A stretch of 64,000 nucleotides of DNA from JBBQXK01 sp038209775 (GCA_038209775.1 JBBQXK010000007.1:1-64000), one strand, 5' to 3'. Shown: positions 17,784-25,184, counted from the first letter of the stretch. A program made the numbers and translations. The notes: generated by a model from the sequence alone, not told the origin.

Positions 17784-17871
17784 ATTAAATCCCTTCGGGA
17801 AATGGGCCGAAAATCTCTGGAAGAGAACGCGCCACTATCATGCCCATAGCCCGAGGAAGACGCGCGCATGC

Positions 17872-17885
17872 TGATCTGGCTCAGT
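17872..17885. promoter_or_regulatory. Putative Crp/Fnr-type operator upstream of the Crp/Fnr gene
   Basis: CTGATCTGGCTCAG, palindromic in CTGA-N6-TCAG and 13 of 14 identical to the site at 11378. It lies 89 nt upstream of the regulator start and about 95 nt upstream of the divergent small gene at 17981. Autoregulation is inferred. Confidence 0.45.
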
Positions 17886-17980
17886 CTGCCATACCATGTA
17901 TCCCCTATAATCGCACTTGGAATGAGGGCGCGCCGGGCATTTCGCCCGGTTCACCCGAGACTTCGGTGAAAGGTCTGACA

Positions 17981-18217
17981 ATGCCCCATGGTCCCGACGT
18001 GGCAGGAAACGCCGCCCTTGCGATTTGCGAATCGCTGCTTTTGGCGCTGAACGACCGCAACATCCTGCCAGAGCGCGAGATTGTCGGGATTTTGCAGGAC
18101 GCCGCCGCCGCACATGCCAACGATGTTGGTCTTGATGGCAAGGACGGAATGCACAAGGCTGTCGCGGCCCTGATCAACGGCATTCTGGCGGGCGGAAATT
18201 CCGTGCGGCGGCGTTAG
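17981..18217 (+). CDS. Small conserved helical protein of unknown function (78 aa)
   Basis: Begins MPHGPDVAGNAALAICESLL and continues with a predicted all-helical stretch (LLALNDRNILPEREIVGIL, AAAAHANDVG) ending in a basic GNSVRRR tail. Start chosen by gaaagg 7 nt upstream; the open frame reaches further upstream without a ribosome site. The LxxALNDRxxLPExEIxGIL pattern is one I associate with small hypothetical proteins of Rhodobacterales and Rhizobiales. No signal peptide, no membrane segment. Function unknown. It lies between the Crp/Fnr gene and the stress cluster. Confidence 0.7.
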   Translation: MPHGPDVAGNAALAICESLLLALNDRNILPEREIVGILQDAAAAHANDVGLDGKDGMHKAVAALINGILAGGNSVRRR

Positions 18218-18332
18218 GATGGACGCAGCGTCAATGCCATGACGGGGCGTTGACGCGCACGACTGCCAGGATGCCCCTGGGACACGCCGATAATGCACCA
18301 CATGCGCAGCACGGCAGACAGTGCGCCCGAAG

Positions 18333-18480
18333 TCAGTCTTGGCCGATTTGGGTATCGGTCGCGCGCCAGCCGGTCGCCAGCACGACGGGATCAACCTCGG
18401 TCAGAACCAAGGTCTGCTTCATCGTCTCGGACACGGCCGGTGCGACAAAGTCAAGCGCCCACAGGATCGGGGCGCCTGAC
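18333..18480 (-). pseudogene. Possible truncated PRC-barrel-type protein remnant
   Basis: The minus strand reads GAPILWALDFVAP, then MKQTLVLTEVDP, VVLATGWRATDTQIGQD and a stop. ATGW-----QIG--V is the opening of PRC-barrel domains in secreted alphaproteobacterial proteins, but the barrel itself is missing. Codon choice looks coding, and the stretch has no plausible ribosome site. It lies in the 285-nt gap between the small gene and the DUF1269-type gene. I treat it as a remnant; the family assignment rests on a short match. Confidence 0.3.
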
Positions 18481-18502
18481 TGATCATGAGAGGTTGGTCG
18501 CC

Positions 18503-19075
18503 TCAGGCGTACATCGGCTCGTAGTAATAGGGATAAAGGTAGCCATTGTAGTAGTTTGCGCCGAAGGCCGCGTTGGTTGCGGCGGTGTTCATGCGGCGGT
18601 AGATCGTGCCACCCAGCGACTTCATCGCGTCGTCCAGAACCGAGGTCCAGTCTTCCGAAACCTCGGCGACCATGGCCGACTGGCCGTGCTTCAGGGTGAA
18701 GAACGACTCGTACGCAGCATTCTCACGCCGGGTCTCGGTCACGGCGTCTGCCGTGGCCCCGACGGCGGCACCGGCCAGTGCGCCAACCCCTGTCGCAGCA
18801 CCTACTGACAGGGCGGCTGCACCCGCAACACCCGCCGCCACGCCAACCGGCCCTGCCATCAGGCCCAACAGGGCACCCACACCCACACCGATGGCCGTGC
18901 GCATGCCAAGATCGCTGTGGCGGTCAGCCACGCGGATGTGGCCCATGTCATCACGGCGCACGACGGCGGCGCCGTGCACCGTCAACTCACCCGCTTCATC
19001 CATGTGCCACAGCTTGCGCAGGGCCTGACGGGCCTTGTTGTCGGATGAGCAGACAACGGCGACGTAGGTGTTCAT
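18503..19075 (-). CDS. DUF1269-type membrane protein
   Basis: 190 aa. N-terminal alpha/beta half (YVAVVCSSDNKARQALRKL, TVHGAAVVRRDDMGHI), a glycine/alanine hydrophobic hairpin (about residues 60-108, LLGLMAGPVGVAAGVAGAAAL), then a second alpha/beta half with KHGQSAMVAEVSEDW. The tail is rich in Tyr and Asn (YYNGYLYPYYYEPMYA). This is the DUF1269 layout. Its start overlaps the stop of the phasin-like gene by ATGA, so the two form an operon. Function unknown; family members are often stress-induced. Confidence 0.78.
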   Translation of the reverse strand: MNTYVAVVCSSDNKARQALRKLWHMDEAGELTVHGAAVVRRDDMGHIRVADRHSDLGMRTAIGVGVGALLGLMAGPVGVAAGVAGAAALSVGAATGVGALAGAAVGATADAVTETRRENAAYESFFTLKHGQSAMVAEVSEDWTSVLDDAMKSLGGTIYRRMNTAATNAAFGANYYNGYLYPYYYEPMYA

Positions 19076-19467
19076 GCGACCACCTTTTTCGGCTCGATCG
19101 CGTGGGCCAGCTTGGTGCGGGCAGCGGCGACGGCGGCGCTCAGGGACTGGGCGGCCTTGTGGGCGCTGTCGAGCATCGCCGCGTTGGCATGTTTCACGCC
19201 ATCCTTGGCGGCAACCGCCTTGTCCTCGACCAGATGGCCTGCGGCCTCCAGCTTGGTGATGGCGGCCTTGATGCCGGTTTTCACATCGTCGGCCTGATCG
19301 TTTGCGAGCGATTTCATCTTGTGACCGAGCGCCACGACATCGGCCTGAACGGCCTTCACGTCAGCCCAGGTGGCTTTCTCTGCCGATGCGATGTTGGCGC
19401 TGATCTTTTTGTGCAGCTCTTGCGCGTCGTGGCGCGTCATTTCGAGCACGGTTTGCGGTTTGGTCAT
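19072..19467 (-). CDS. Phasin-like amphipathic helical protein
   Basis: 131 aa, almost entirely alpha-helical and alanine/lysine rich, without Cys or hydrophobic segments. It starts MTKPQTVLEMTRHDAQELHK, with repeated heptad-like stretches (VQADVVALGHKMKSLAND, AAQSLSAAVAAARTKLAHAI). This resembles phasins or late-embryogenesis-like helical stress proteins, but no motif fixes it. First gene of a two-gene operon with the DUF1269-type gene. A TTGAC-N4-ATCAG palindrome lies 61-74 nt upstream of the start. Confidence 0.7.
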   Translation of the reverse strand: MTKPQTVLEMTRHDAQELHKKISANIASAEKATWADVKAVQADVVALGHKMKSLANDQADDVKTGIKAAITKLEAAGHLVEDKAVAAKDGVKHANAAMLDSAHKAAQSLSAAVAAARTKLAHAIEPKKVVA

Positions 19468-19527
19468 GGTGCACCTTTCGGGTTACGGGCGGTGGTAGAG
19501 TGATGCGCCCCGATCTTGAGACGCGAC

Positions 19528-19541
19528 TTGACGTGGATCAG
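19528..19541. promoter_or_regulatory. Putative Crp/Fnr-type operator upstream of phasin-like operon
   Basis: TTGACGTGGATCAG, close to the Fnr/FixK consensus TTGAT-N4-ATCAA. It lies 61-74 nt before the phasin-like start, a usual position for class II activation. It slightly overlaps the 3' end of the eRF1-like gene on the same strand. Confidence 0.5.
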
Positions 19542-19972
19542 CCTGCCGCAGTCCCGGCGGATTTCAGCGCAGGCCAAAAGGCGTGGCGGGCAAGGGCCAA
19601 GAGTTGCGGGACCGTGGAATGCGGCAGGTCTGCCGTCAGTTCGAAGGCCACGCGGGCGTGAACATCAGCGTGATGTTTGCCAAGATAGGCCATCAGATGA
19701 CCCGCCTCGTTGCTTTGCCCCTTGCCGTGGCCGATCACGACAATCCGCCCGCTACCCACGACAGCCGCTGCGACGGCATCGAAGAACTTTACGTCTGCGG
19801 GGTAGGTTTCGGCGCGGTCGGCATCATGCTGGGTGCGGTCGATCTGATGCGTCAGGTGACGCAGTTCCTGCGGTGCGGCGTCCCCTTCACGGTCAACCGG
19901 AAATACACGCGCGCCGGCATGGTCGATGACAATGACCAGATTGTGGGTGGACGCGTTAGAAGTGTGGGGCAT
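19538..19972 (-). CDS. eRF1-like 'translational machinery protein' family
   Basis: 144 aa from ATG 19972 (ggaagg 8 nt upstream; the longer frame lacks a site). The pattern HNLVIVIDHAGARVFPVD at the start, DVKFFDAVAAAV--SGRIVVIGHGKGQSNEAGHLMAYL in the middle, and ELTADLPHSTVPQLLALARHAF near the end matches small bacterial proteins with an eRF1 domain-1/2-like fold (annotated as translational machinery or host attachment proteins). They are thought to bind RNA or ribosomes, but evidence is slight. It sits among stress genes. Confidence 0.7.
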   Translation of the reverse strand: MPHTSNASTHNLVIVIDHAGARVFPVDREGDAAPQELRHLTHQIDRTQHDADRAETYPADVKFFDAVAAAVVGSGRIVVIGHGKGQSNEAGHLMAYLGKHHADVHARVAFELTADLPHSTVPQLLALARHAFWPALKSAGTAAG

Positions 19973-20061
19973 GGCTCGGACCTTCCAGGGCAAGACGCAA
20001 AGCCCTGATGGCGTCTGGCTTGCACGGCGACCCTAAGCCGGGCCGGGCCGCGCCAGCAGCC

Positions 20062-20111
20062 TCGGAAACTACTCATGCTTTGGCGGGCAACCCGATGTGG
20101 GTAGTTTCCGA
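20062..20111. repeat. Inverted pair of the 11-bp repeat TCGGAAACTAC
   Basis: TCGGAAACTAC at 20062-20072 and its exact reverse complement GTAGTTTCCGA at 20101-20111, 28 nt apart, in the gap between the eRF1-like and VIT1 genes. Two more copies occur at 20896-20906 and 22085-22095. All are intergenic, so they may be binding sites of one regulator or -35 elements of an ECF-type sigma factor (GGAAAC core). Confidence 0.5.
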
Positions 20112-20179
20112 ACCTGCCACCCGGCTTCAAGACGGCGCAGACTGCCAAGGCCCCATTGATCCCCCGAAAAGGCTGCCCC

Positions 20180-20875
20180 ATGCCGCTGGTTCACAAAGAG
20201 ACCCATCTTATAAAGCGCATTGGCTGGCTGCGGGCCGCCGTTCTGGGGGCCAACGATGGCATCCTGTCTACGGCAAGCCTGATCGTCGGGGTGGCTTCGG
20301 CCTCGTCCGACAAGGGGGCTGTCATGGTCGCAGGACTTGCCGGGCTGGTGGCAGGGGCGATGTCGATGGCGGCGGGGGAGTATGTGTCTGTCAGCAGCCA
20401 GGCAGATACCGAGGCGGCCGATGTCGCCAAGGAAACAGCAGAGCTTGCTGCCGATCCGGCAGCAGAGACGGCGGAACTGGCCGCGATCTATCAGGGGCGC
20501 GGTCTGGCGGCACCCTTGGCCTTGCAGGTGGCGCAAGCGATGATGGCGGGCGATGCGCTGGCGGCGCACAAGCGCGACGAGTTGGGGATAACGGCAGAAA
20601 TGTCGGCAAACCCTATTCAGGCGGGGCTTGTCTCGGCCGCGACCTTTGCCTCAGGGGCCGCGTTGCCGCTGCTGGTGGCCGCTGTTCTGCCAGAACCGAG
20701 GTTGCTGGTTGGCGTGTCAGTCGCCACGATTGCGGCCCTGATAGCCCTTGGGGCAATCGGTGCGCGGATCGGGGGGGCGCCGATGGCACGCGGGGCTGCG
20801 CGGGTCACGTTGTGGGGCGCACTGGCAATGCTGGCGACCGCATTGGTCGGATGGGTGTTCGGGACGGCTCTGTAG
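20180..20875 (+). CDS. VIT1/CCC1 family iron/manganese transporter
   Basis: 231 aa, five predicted membrane helices. Signature N-terminus THLIKRIGWLRAAVLGANDGILSTASLIVGVA (the AxxGANDGI motif), then AGAMSMAAGEYVSVSSQADTE and a cytosolic acidic helical insert before the last helices. In this family the protein exports Fe2+ or Mn2+ from the cytoplasm. The start at ATG 20180 has gaaaagg upstream. Monocistronic; TCGGAAACTAC repeats flank it on both sides. Confidence 0.88.
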   Translation: MPLVHKETHLIKRIGWLRAAVLGANDGILSTASLIVGVASASSDKGAVMVAGLAGLVAGAMSMAAGEYVSVSSQADTEAADVAKETAELAADPAAETAELAAIYQGRGLAAPLALQVAQAMMAGDALAAHKRDELGITAEMSANPIQAGLVSAATFASGAALPLLVAAVLPEPRLLVGVSVATIAALIALGAIGARIGGAPMARGAARVTLWGALAMLATALVGWVFGTAL

Positions 20876-20895
20876 GCTGCCTTCCGCCAGCTTAG

Positions 20896-20906
20896 GTAGT
20901 TTCCGA
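20896..20906. repeat. Third copy of the 11-bp repeat
   Basis: GTAGTTTCCGA, 20 nt after the VIT1 stop and about 75 nt before the BON gene. With the following bases it matches the copy at 20101 in 17 of 18 positions (GTAGTTTCCGAaCCTGCC versus GTAGTTTCCGAcCCTGCC). Confidence 0.5.
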
Positions 20907-20978
20907 CCCTGCCGCGCAAAGGGCCGCGCGGATTAACAAGGCTCAGACGCAATCCCTGCGCCGCATAAGGAGACAGAG

Positions 20979-21626
20979 ATGTCCGATGACAAGCAATTGA
21001 AGCAGGCCGTGCTCGACGAACTGAAGTGGGAGCCGAGCGTCAACGCCGCCCATATCGGCGTGACCACCAAGGACGGTGTCGTCACCCTCATGGGGTCAGT
21101 CGAGAGCTATGCCGAAAAGCACGCGGCCGAGACCGCCACCTTGCGCGTCAAGGCCGTGAAGGCCGTGGCGGAAGAGATCGAGGTCAAGCTGCCGTTCAGC
21201 GTCAAGCACGGCGATGCCGAGATCGCGGCGGCAGCAGTCGACCGGCTTGCCTGGAACGTGTCGGTGCCGAAGGATGCGGTCAAGGTCGCGGTCTCCAAGG
21301 GCTGGGTCACGTTGACCGGTACCGTGCATTGGCACTATCAGCATGATGCGGCCGCCGATGCGGTGCGGACACTGTGGGGCGTCACGGGCGTGTCGAACCA
21401 GATCGCGATCAAACCGATGGCCAATGCCGGCAACATCAAGTCCGACATCATGGTCGCCCTGCACCGGTCGTGGTTCTCGCCCGACCGCATCTCGGTTGCC
21501 ACGCATGACGGCAAGGTCACGCTGACCGGAACCGTCGAATACTGGGATGAACGCGCGCTTGCCGGAACCACCGCATGGGCCGCACCGGGCGTGACGTCGG
21601 TCACGAACGACATCCGTGTGAACTGA
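20979..21626 (+). CDS. Triple BON domain protein
   Basis: 215 aa made of three BON domains (about 1-68, 75-145 and 150-215). Each has the conserved turn: TTKDGVVTLMGSVESYAEK, SKGWVTLTGTVHWHYQ and HDGKVTLTGTVEYWDE, followed by a VxxVxNxI element (VSNQIAIK, VTNDIRVN). No signal peptide, so it is cytoplasmic, unlike OsmY. BON domains bind phospholipid or act in hyperosmotic stress. The ribosome site is aaggaga. Monocistronic, in a stress gene block. Confidence 0.88.
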   Translation: MSDDKQLKQAVLDELKWEPSVNAAHIGVTTKDGVVTLMGSVESYAEKHAAETATLRVKAVKAVAEEIEVKLPFSVKHGDAEIAAAAVDRLAWNVSVPKDAVKVAVSKGWVTLTGTVHWHYQHDAAADAVRTLWGVTGVSNQIAIKPMANAGNIKSDIMVALHRSWFSPDRISVATHDGKVTLTGTVEYWDERALAGTTAWAAPGVTSVTNDIRVN

Positions 21627-21675
21627 GCCTTGGCGCGCACCGCAGGCCTCTGATCGGGACTGCGGCGCGTTCCCT

Positions 21676-21885
21676 TCAAGGTGTCCCGGCAGCCGGGATC
21701 AACAGGCGGATCGCTGCTTTTTTCAGCAGGCCGATCCGCCGCAGCCAACAGTCAAAGTCGTGCCGGGCACAGGTCAGCATGACAACCGATGGTGTTTCCC
21801 CCCGTGCTTTGGCAACGGTGGCCGCTGACTTCTGGCCTGATAAACAATCTGTCAAAACCCGGACCAAACCGTCTGCGCACAGCAC
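21676..21885 (-). CDS. Doubtful small ORF of unknown function
   Basis: About 69 codons from a GTG, with an open upstream extension lacking a good start (DPEDPFRWRILDVLCADGLVRVL). The composition is plausible for a protein (LTCARHDFDCWLRRIGLLKKAAIRLL), but I recognise no family. The 3' third overlaps a strong DNA hairpin at 21705-21740. It could be a remnant of a larger gene in the 593-nt gap between BON and LuxR genes. Low confidence. Confidence 0.2.
   Translation of the reverse strand: MLCADGLVRVLTDCLSGQKSAATVAKARGETPSVVMLTCARHDFDCWLRRIGLLKKAAIRLLIPAAGTP
21705..21740. repeat. Strong hairpin in the BON-LuxR gap
   Basis: GGCGGATCG pairs with CGATCCGCC and the inner CTGC with GCAG, separated by a bulge, around a loop TTTTTTCA. 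No T-run follows the stem on either strand, so it is not a classical terminator. It may still end transcription of the BON gene or protect the mRNA 3' end. Confidence 0.5.
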
Positions 21886-22084
21886 ATCCAGGATCCGCCA
21901 GCGAAACGGATCCTCCGGATCGAGTTGATCGGGGTATTCGCTGTTTCTGCGATGTGGGATGACGGATGCCGCTTCGACCTTGGGGGAAAGGGAAGGTCGG
22001 TGGAACCGCGTTCACACAACTGCGGGGAACAGCGCGGCATCCGTCTGATCAAGGTTTACGGAGTGCCAGCTTGGGCCAAAAGGA

Positions 22085-22095
22085 TCGGAAACTAC
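22085..22095. repeat. Fourth copy of TCGGAAACTAC, upstream of the LuxR gene
   Basis: Exact 11-bp match, 125 nt before the LuxR-type gene. It is in the same orientation as the copy at 20062. Confidence 0.5.
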
Positions 22096-22219
22096 GCAGG
22101 AGACTTTCTCAGCCCGGCAACAGGCGGCCTGCTGATCTGCGGCAGTGCGGCAATTCTGATCGCGGCTAAACAAAGGTTGGATCGCACGCTGCCAGACCCA
22201 ACCATGGAGAGCTTCCCTC

Positions 22220-23056
22220 ATGCCCGAAGGTCAGATCATTTTCCGCACGAACGTCACGGCCCTGAACATCAGGACGCAATCGTCGCTGACCCCAAAATCA
22301 GCCCGGTTGACGGCGGCAGCGTCCCGGATGTCCAACGCAAAACTGCTTGCACAGAATACGCTGTTGCAGTCGGCGCTTGAACGTCAACGGACGAAAGCCG
22401 CGGACCTGCGCAGCATCCTGTGCAGCATGGACATGGCAACCATTTGCGTGTGCCCGGCCCTGGAACTGCGTCTGTTTACGGCTGCGGCCGGTCACCTGCT
22501 GGGGATCGGTGCCGAACAGGTTGGCCTCACGCTGTCACTTTGCGGGCCTTTCGGCCTTGATGGCACTCTGATGGCGCGAATGCGGGCGGTGCTCGACAGC
22601 GGGGTGGCTGATCAGCAGGTCATTGCCCTGGCGTCTGGTCAGCAGCTTTTGTGCCGCTTGCTGCCGCTGCACGCCTTTGATGCCAACGGGCCTGCCATGG
22701 AGGGGGTGATCATCACCTACGCTACGGGCAGTATCGCTGCAGTCGAGGTGCCGATAACCGGCCAGCCAGACCACAAGCAGAGGTCCGATGATGCCAGGCA
22801 GACGGCAATCTACCCGGACGTCAGCTGCAGTCTGACCCGGCGGCAACACCAGGTTCTGGGCCACGTTCTGGCCGGGCACCCCAGCAAGAACATCGCGGCT
22901 GACCTTGGCATCAGCCGGCGCACGGTGGAGAACCACCGTGCCGCAATCATGGCGCGCACGGGGGCCACATCCATTCCCGCGCTGGCCCGCATCGCCATCG
23001 GTGCCGATGTGGGGGGCGACTGCAAAGCGGCCTTGTCGCGACATGCCCCCGTTTGA
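22220..23056 (+). CDS. LuxR-type regulator with CheB/CheR-like PAS domain
   Basis: 278 aa. A short coiled segment (about 45-65, AQNTLLQSALERQRTKAADL) leads into a PAS domain with LRSILCSMDMATICVCPALELRLFTAAAGHLLGI, the pattern seen in the PAS of CheB/CheR fusion proteins. The C-terminus is a LuxR/FixJ helix-turn-helix (LTRRQHQVLGHVLAGHPSKNIAADLGISRRTVENHRAAIM). There is no receiver domain, so the input would go through the PAS and not through phosphorylation. The upstream gap holds a TCGGAAACTAC copy. Targets unknown. Confidence 0.82.
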   Translation: MPEGQIIFRTNVTALNIRTQSSLTPKSARLTAAASRMSNAKLLAQNTLLQSALERQRTKAADLRSILCSMDMATICVCPALELRLFTAAAGHLLGIGAEQVGLTLSLCGPFGLDGTLMARMRAVLDSGVADQQVIALASGQQLLCRLLPLHAFDANGPAMEGVIITYATGSIAAVEVPITGQPDHKQRSDDARQTAIYPDVSCSLTRRQHQVLGHVLAGHPSKNIAADLGISRRTVENHRAAIMARTGATSIPALARIAIGADVGGDCKAALSRHAPV

Positions 23057-23085
23057 ACCCACTCCTATCCCCAAAGGACTACTCC

Positions 23086-24147
23086 ATGCCCCAAATCCGC
23101 ACGATAAACCGACAGTTCATTCTGGCTGAACGCCCGAAGGGTGCGCCGACCGCGGCCACGCTGCGGCTTGAGACCGGCCCTGTGCCTGTCCCTGGACCGG
23201 GCCAGATGCTGCTGCGCACCGAGTACCTGTCGCTTGACCCCTATATGCGCGGTCGGATGAGCGACGCGCCCTCGTACGCGGCGCCGGTTGCGATCGGCGC
23301 AGTGATGGAGGGGGGGACGGTTGCACAGGTGATGATCTCTCACCTCAAGGGGTTCCGGCCGGGGGACCGGGTGCTGGCCTTCAACGGCTGGCAGGACTAT
23401 GCGCTGTCTGACGGCGCTGGCGTCACGGTGCTTGATCCGGCGCTGGCCAACCCGTCCTGGGCTTTGGGTATCCTTGGCATGCCGGGATTTACCGCCTGGG
23501 CCGGGTTGACCCAGATCGGCCAGCCCCGCCCCGGTGAAATTGTCTGCGTCGCCGCCGCGACCGGGCCTGTTGGGGCGACCGTGGGCCAGATCGCCAAGCT
23601 GATGGGATGCCATGTGGTAGGTATTGCAGGCGGGGCCGACAAATGCGCCCATGCGGTGGGAACGCTTGGCTTTGACGCCTGCATCGACCACAAGTCTGCC
23701 AATTTCGCAGCAAAGCTTCAGGCCGCCGCCCCGAAGGGCATCGATGTCTATTTCGAGAATGTCGGTGGCGCGGTGTTCGACGCGGTCCTGCCGTTGCTGA
23801 ACACCGGCGCACGGGTGCCGGTGTGCGGGCTGATCTCGCAGTACAACGCCACCAGCCTGCCCGACGGCCCCGACCGGCTTGCAATGCTGATGGGGCAGAT
23901 TCTGCGCAAGCGGCTCAGCTTGCGCGGGTTCATCATCTTTCAGGATTTTGCCCCCCTTTACCCGGTCTTTGCCAAGGCGATGGGCGATTGGTTGGCATCC
24001 GGCAGGATGCATTACCGCGAAGATCTGATCGACGGGCTGGAACAGGCCCCCCAGGCCTTTATCGGCCTCTTGGGTGGCGAGAACTTTGGCAAACGGGTGA
24101 TCCGGGTCGGCCCATCCTCGCTGACCGACCAAACCCCCGCCCCTTGA
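23086..24147 (+). CDS. NADP-dependent MDR oxidoreductase, CurA/PTGR-like
   Basis: 353 aa zinc-free medium-chain reductase. Signature pieces: LLRTEYLSLDPYMRGRM near residue 50, GMPGFTAWAGLTQIG, cofactor loop AAATGPVGATVGQIAKLMG, VYFENVGGAVFDAVLPLLN, RVPVCGLISQYN, and a C-terminal GENFGKRVIRVG. The family reduces activated C=C bonds of enones and leukotriene-like compounds with NADPH. The start at 23086 has aaagga upstream. It may detoxify electrophiles under stress. Confidence 0.9.
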   Translation: MPQIRTINRQFILAERPKGAPTAATLRLETGPVPVPGPGQMLLRTEYLSLDPYMRGRMSDAPSYAAPVAIGAVMEGGTVAQVMISHLKGFRPGDRVLAFNGWQDYALSDGAGVTVLDPALANPSWALGILGMPGFTAWAGLTQIGQPRPGEIVCVAAATGPVGATVGQIAKLMGCHVVGIAGGADKCAHAVGTLGFDACIDHKSANFAAKLQAAAPKGIDVYFENVGGAVFDAVLPLLNTGARVPVCGLISQYNATSLPDGPDRLAMLMGQILRKRLSLRGFIIFQDFAPLYPVFAKAMGDWLASGRMHYREDLIDGLEQAPQAFIGLLGGENFGKRVIRVGPSSLTDQTPAP

Positions 24148-24157
24148 CCCACGTCAC
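24144..24157. promoter_or_regulatory. Putative Crp/Fnr-type operator upstream of the DUF3775 gene
   Basis: TTGACCCACGTCAC, nine of ten consensus half-site bases in TTGAC-N4-GTCAA form, 53-66 nt before the ATG at 24210. It overlaps the stop of the reductase gene. Confidence 0.45.
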
Positions 24158-24209
24158 GACACAAAACCCGCACCGTGCCACAATGCTTGTTGACCCACAG
24201 GAGATTGCA

Positions 24210-24602
24210 ATGAATGCCCTGCCTTTCGACAGCGCCGAAATCGAGGAACTGGTGTTGCGCTTCAACGCCGTGATGGCGAAAGAGGGGTCCGACATTTCTG
24301 ACCCCGGCGGCAATGCCACGGATGACGAAGTGGCCGAAACGCTGCAGGAAACCCAGGGCGACCTGAGCCGGGACGAGATCACGCAAGCCATTGAAAGCAT
24401 GAACGACGAGCAGAAGGACGCGCTGGTCGCCCTGTTTTGGATCGGCCGCGGCGATGCAGAACCTGAGGAGTGGGAAGAGACCAAGGCGCTGGCCCGCCAA
24501 CAGCACGAGGGTCTGGTCAGCCGGTATCTGTTGGGACAGCCGGAGGTTGGCGAGTTCCTGACCGAGGGTCTTGAAAAGATGCTGGAGTTTGGCGTGGAAT
24601 GA
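24210..24602 (+). CDS. DUF3775 domain protein
   Basis: 130 aa acidic helical protein. Key stretch: ITQAIESMNDEQKDALVALFWIGRGDAEPEEWEE, then LARQQHEGLVSRYLLGQP and LTEGLEKMLEFG, the core of DUF3775. Start chosen by caggaga 5 nt upstream. Function unknown; cytoplasmic. A Crp/Fnr-type palindrome precedes it. Confidence 0.82.
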   Translation: MNALPFDSAEIEELVLRFNAVMAKEGSDISDPGGNATDDEVAETLQETQGDLSRDEITQAIESMNDEQKDALVALFWIGRGDAEPEEWEETKALARQQHEGLVSRYLLGQPEVGEFLTEGLEKMLEFGVE

Positions 24603-24631
24603 CCCGGGGCTGCACGATCTGACAGATCGGC

Positions 24632-24850
24632 CTGCATTGGCTGATTGCCGCTTTGGTCTTTGGGCAACTGATTGTTGGTGCGAGAATGACCGTTGCCGTC
24701 GAAGTGGCCGAGGAGGGCGATCCCTTTGGTGAATGGTGTGCCTCTGCCAAGGCGATCTTCATTTGCCTGATCGTCCTGCACGTCGCGGCGTCGCTCCATC
24801 ACCAGTTTTCGCGCAAGGACGGTCTGCTGATGCGAATGTCCGGCCGTCTG
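24632..24850 (+). pseudogene. Cytochrome b561 C-terminal-half remnant
   Basis: The frame reads LHWLIAALVFGQLIVG, then a short loop, GEWCASAKAIFICLIVLHVAASLHHQFSRKDGLLMRM. LHWLIA and HVAA-LHH-F-RKDG-L-RM are the heme-ligand helices of cytochrome b561-type proteins. There is no start codon in a suitable place, the segment between the two matches is shortened, and the frame runs on into unrelated sequence. Truncated and shortened remnant. Confidence 0.75.
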
Positions 24851-24875
24851 GATGATGCCGCGCAAGTCAGCGCCT

Positions 24876-24977
24876 GTTACGCCCCAACGTGGCACCTTCC
24901 GCCTGCTTCTGCGCCAGTTCCAAAGCCCGCTTGTCCTGATCCTGATCTTGGCTGCGACGATGTCGCTGGTGCTGGGA
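24876..24977 (+). pseudogene. N-terminal scrap of a P-type cation ATPase (MgtA-like)
   Basis: About 34 codons: TPQRGTFRLLLRQFQSPLVLILILAATMSLVLG. LLLRQF-SPLVLILI-AA--SL-LG is the first transmembrane segment of MgtA-type and related P2/P3 pumps. No other part of such a pump follows; the sequence joins the minus-strand VOC remnant within a few bases. It is not derived from the intact pump at 8740, whose equivalent reads differently (VLREPMLALLIAGG). Confidence 0.6.
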
Positions 24978-24983
24978 CGAAAC

Positions 24984-25178
24984 ACCTGGTTCAGAAATGC
25001 GCATGCAGACGATGCGCGCCCCGGTGTTCGGGCCCTGGTCTATCGCGATGACATCGTCCGCGTGATCGAATGGCCGTGCCCCGGTCTTTTCCAGCATGGC
25101 ATCCATGTCGGTGAGCAGTGCCACGGCGCGGTCAAGGTTGCGCACGGTTATGCCGGTGTGGTTGACGGTGACGGTCAT
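24984..25178 (-). pseudogene. VOC/glyoxalase family protein, 3' truncated
   Basis: Starts at ATG 25178 with a normal N-terminus (MTVTVNHTGITVRNLDRAVA), then HADDVIAIDQGPNTGARIVCMRIS. The VOC fold needs at least twice this length; homology ends at the junction with the plus-strand ATPase scrap. The second metal-binding strand is missing, so it is not functional. Last member of the decayed minus-strand pathway. Confidence 0.65.
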
Positions 25179-25184
25179 GTTTCT

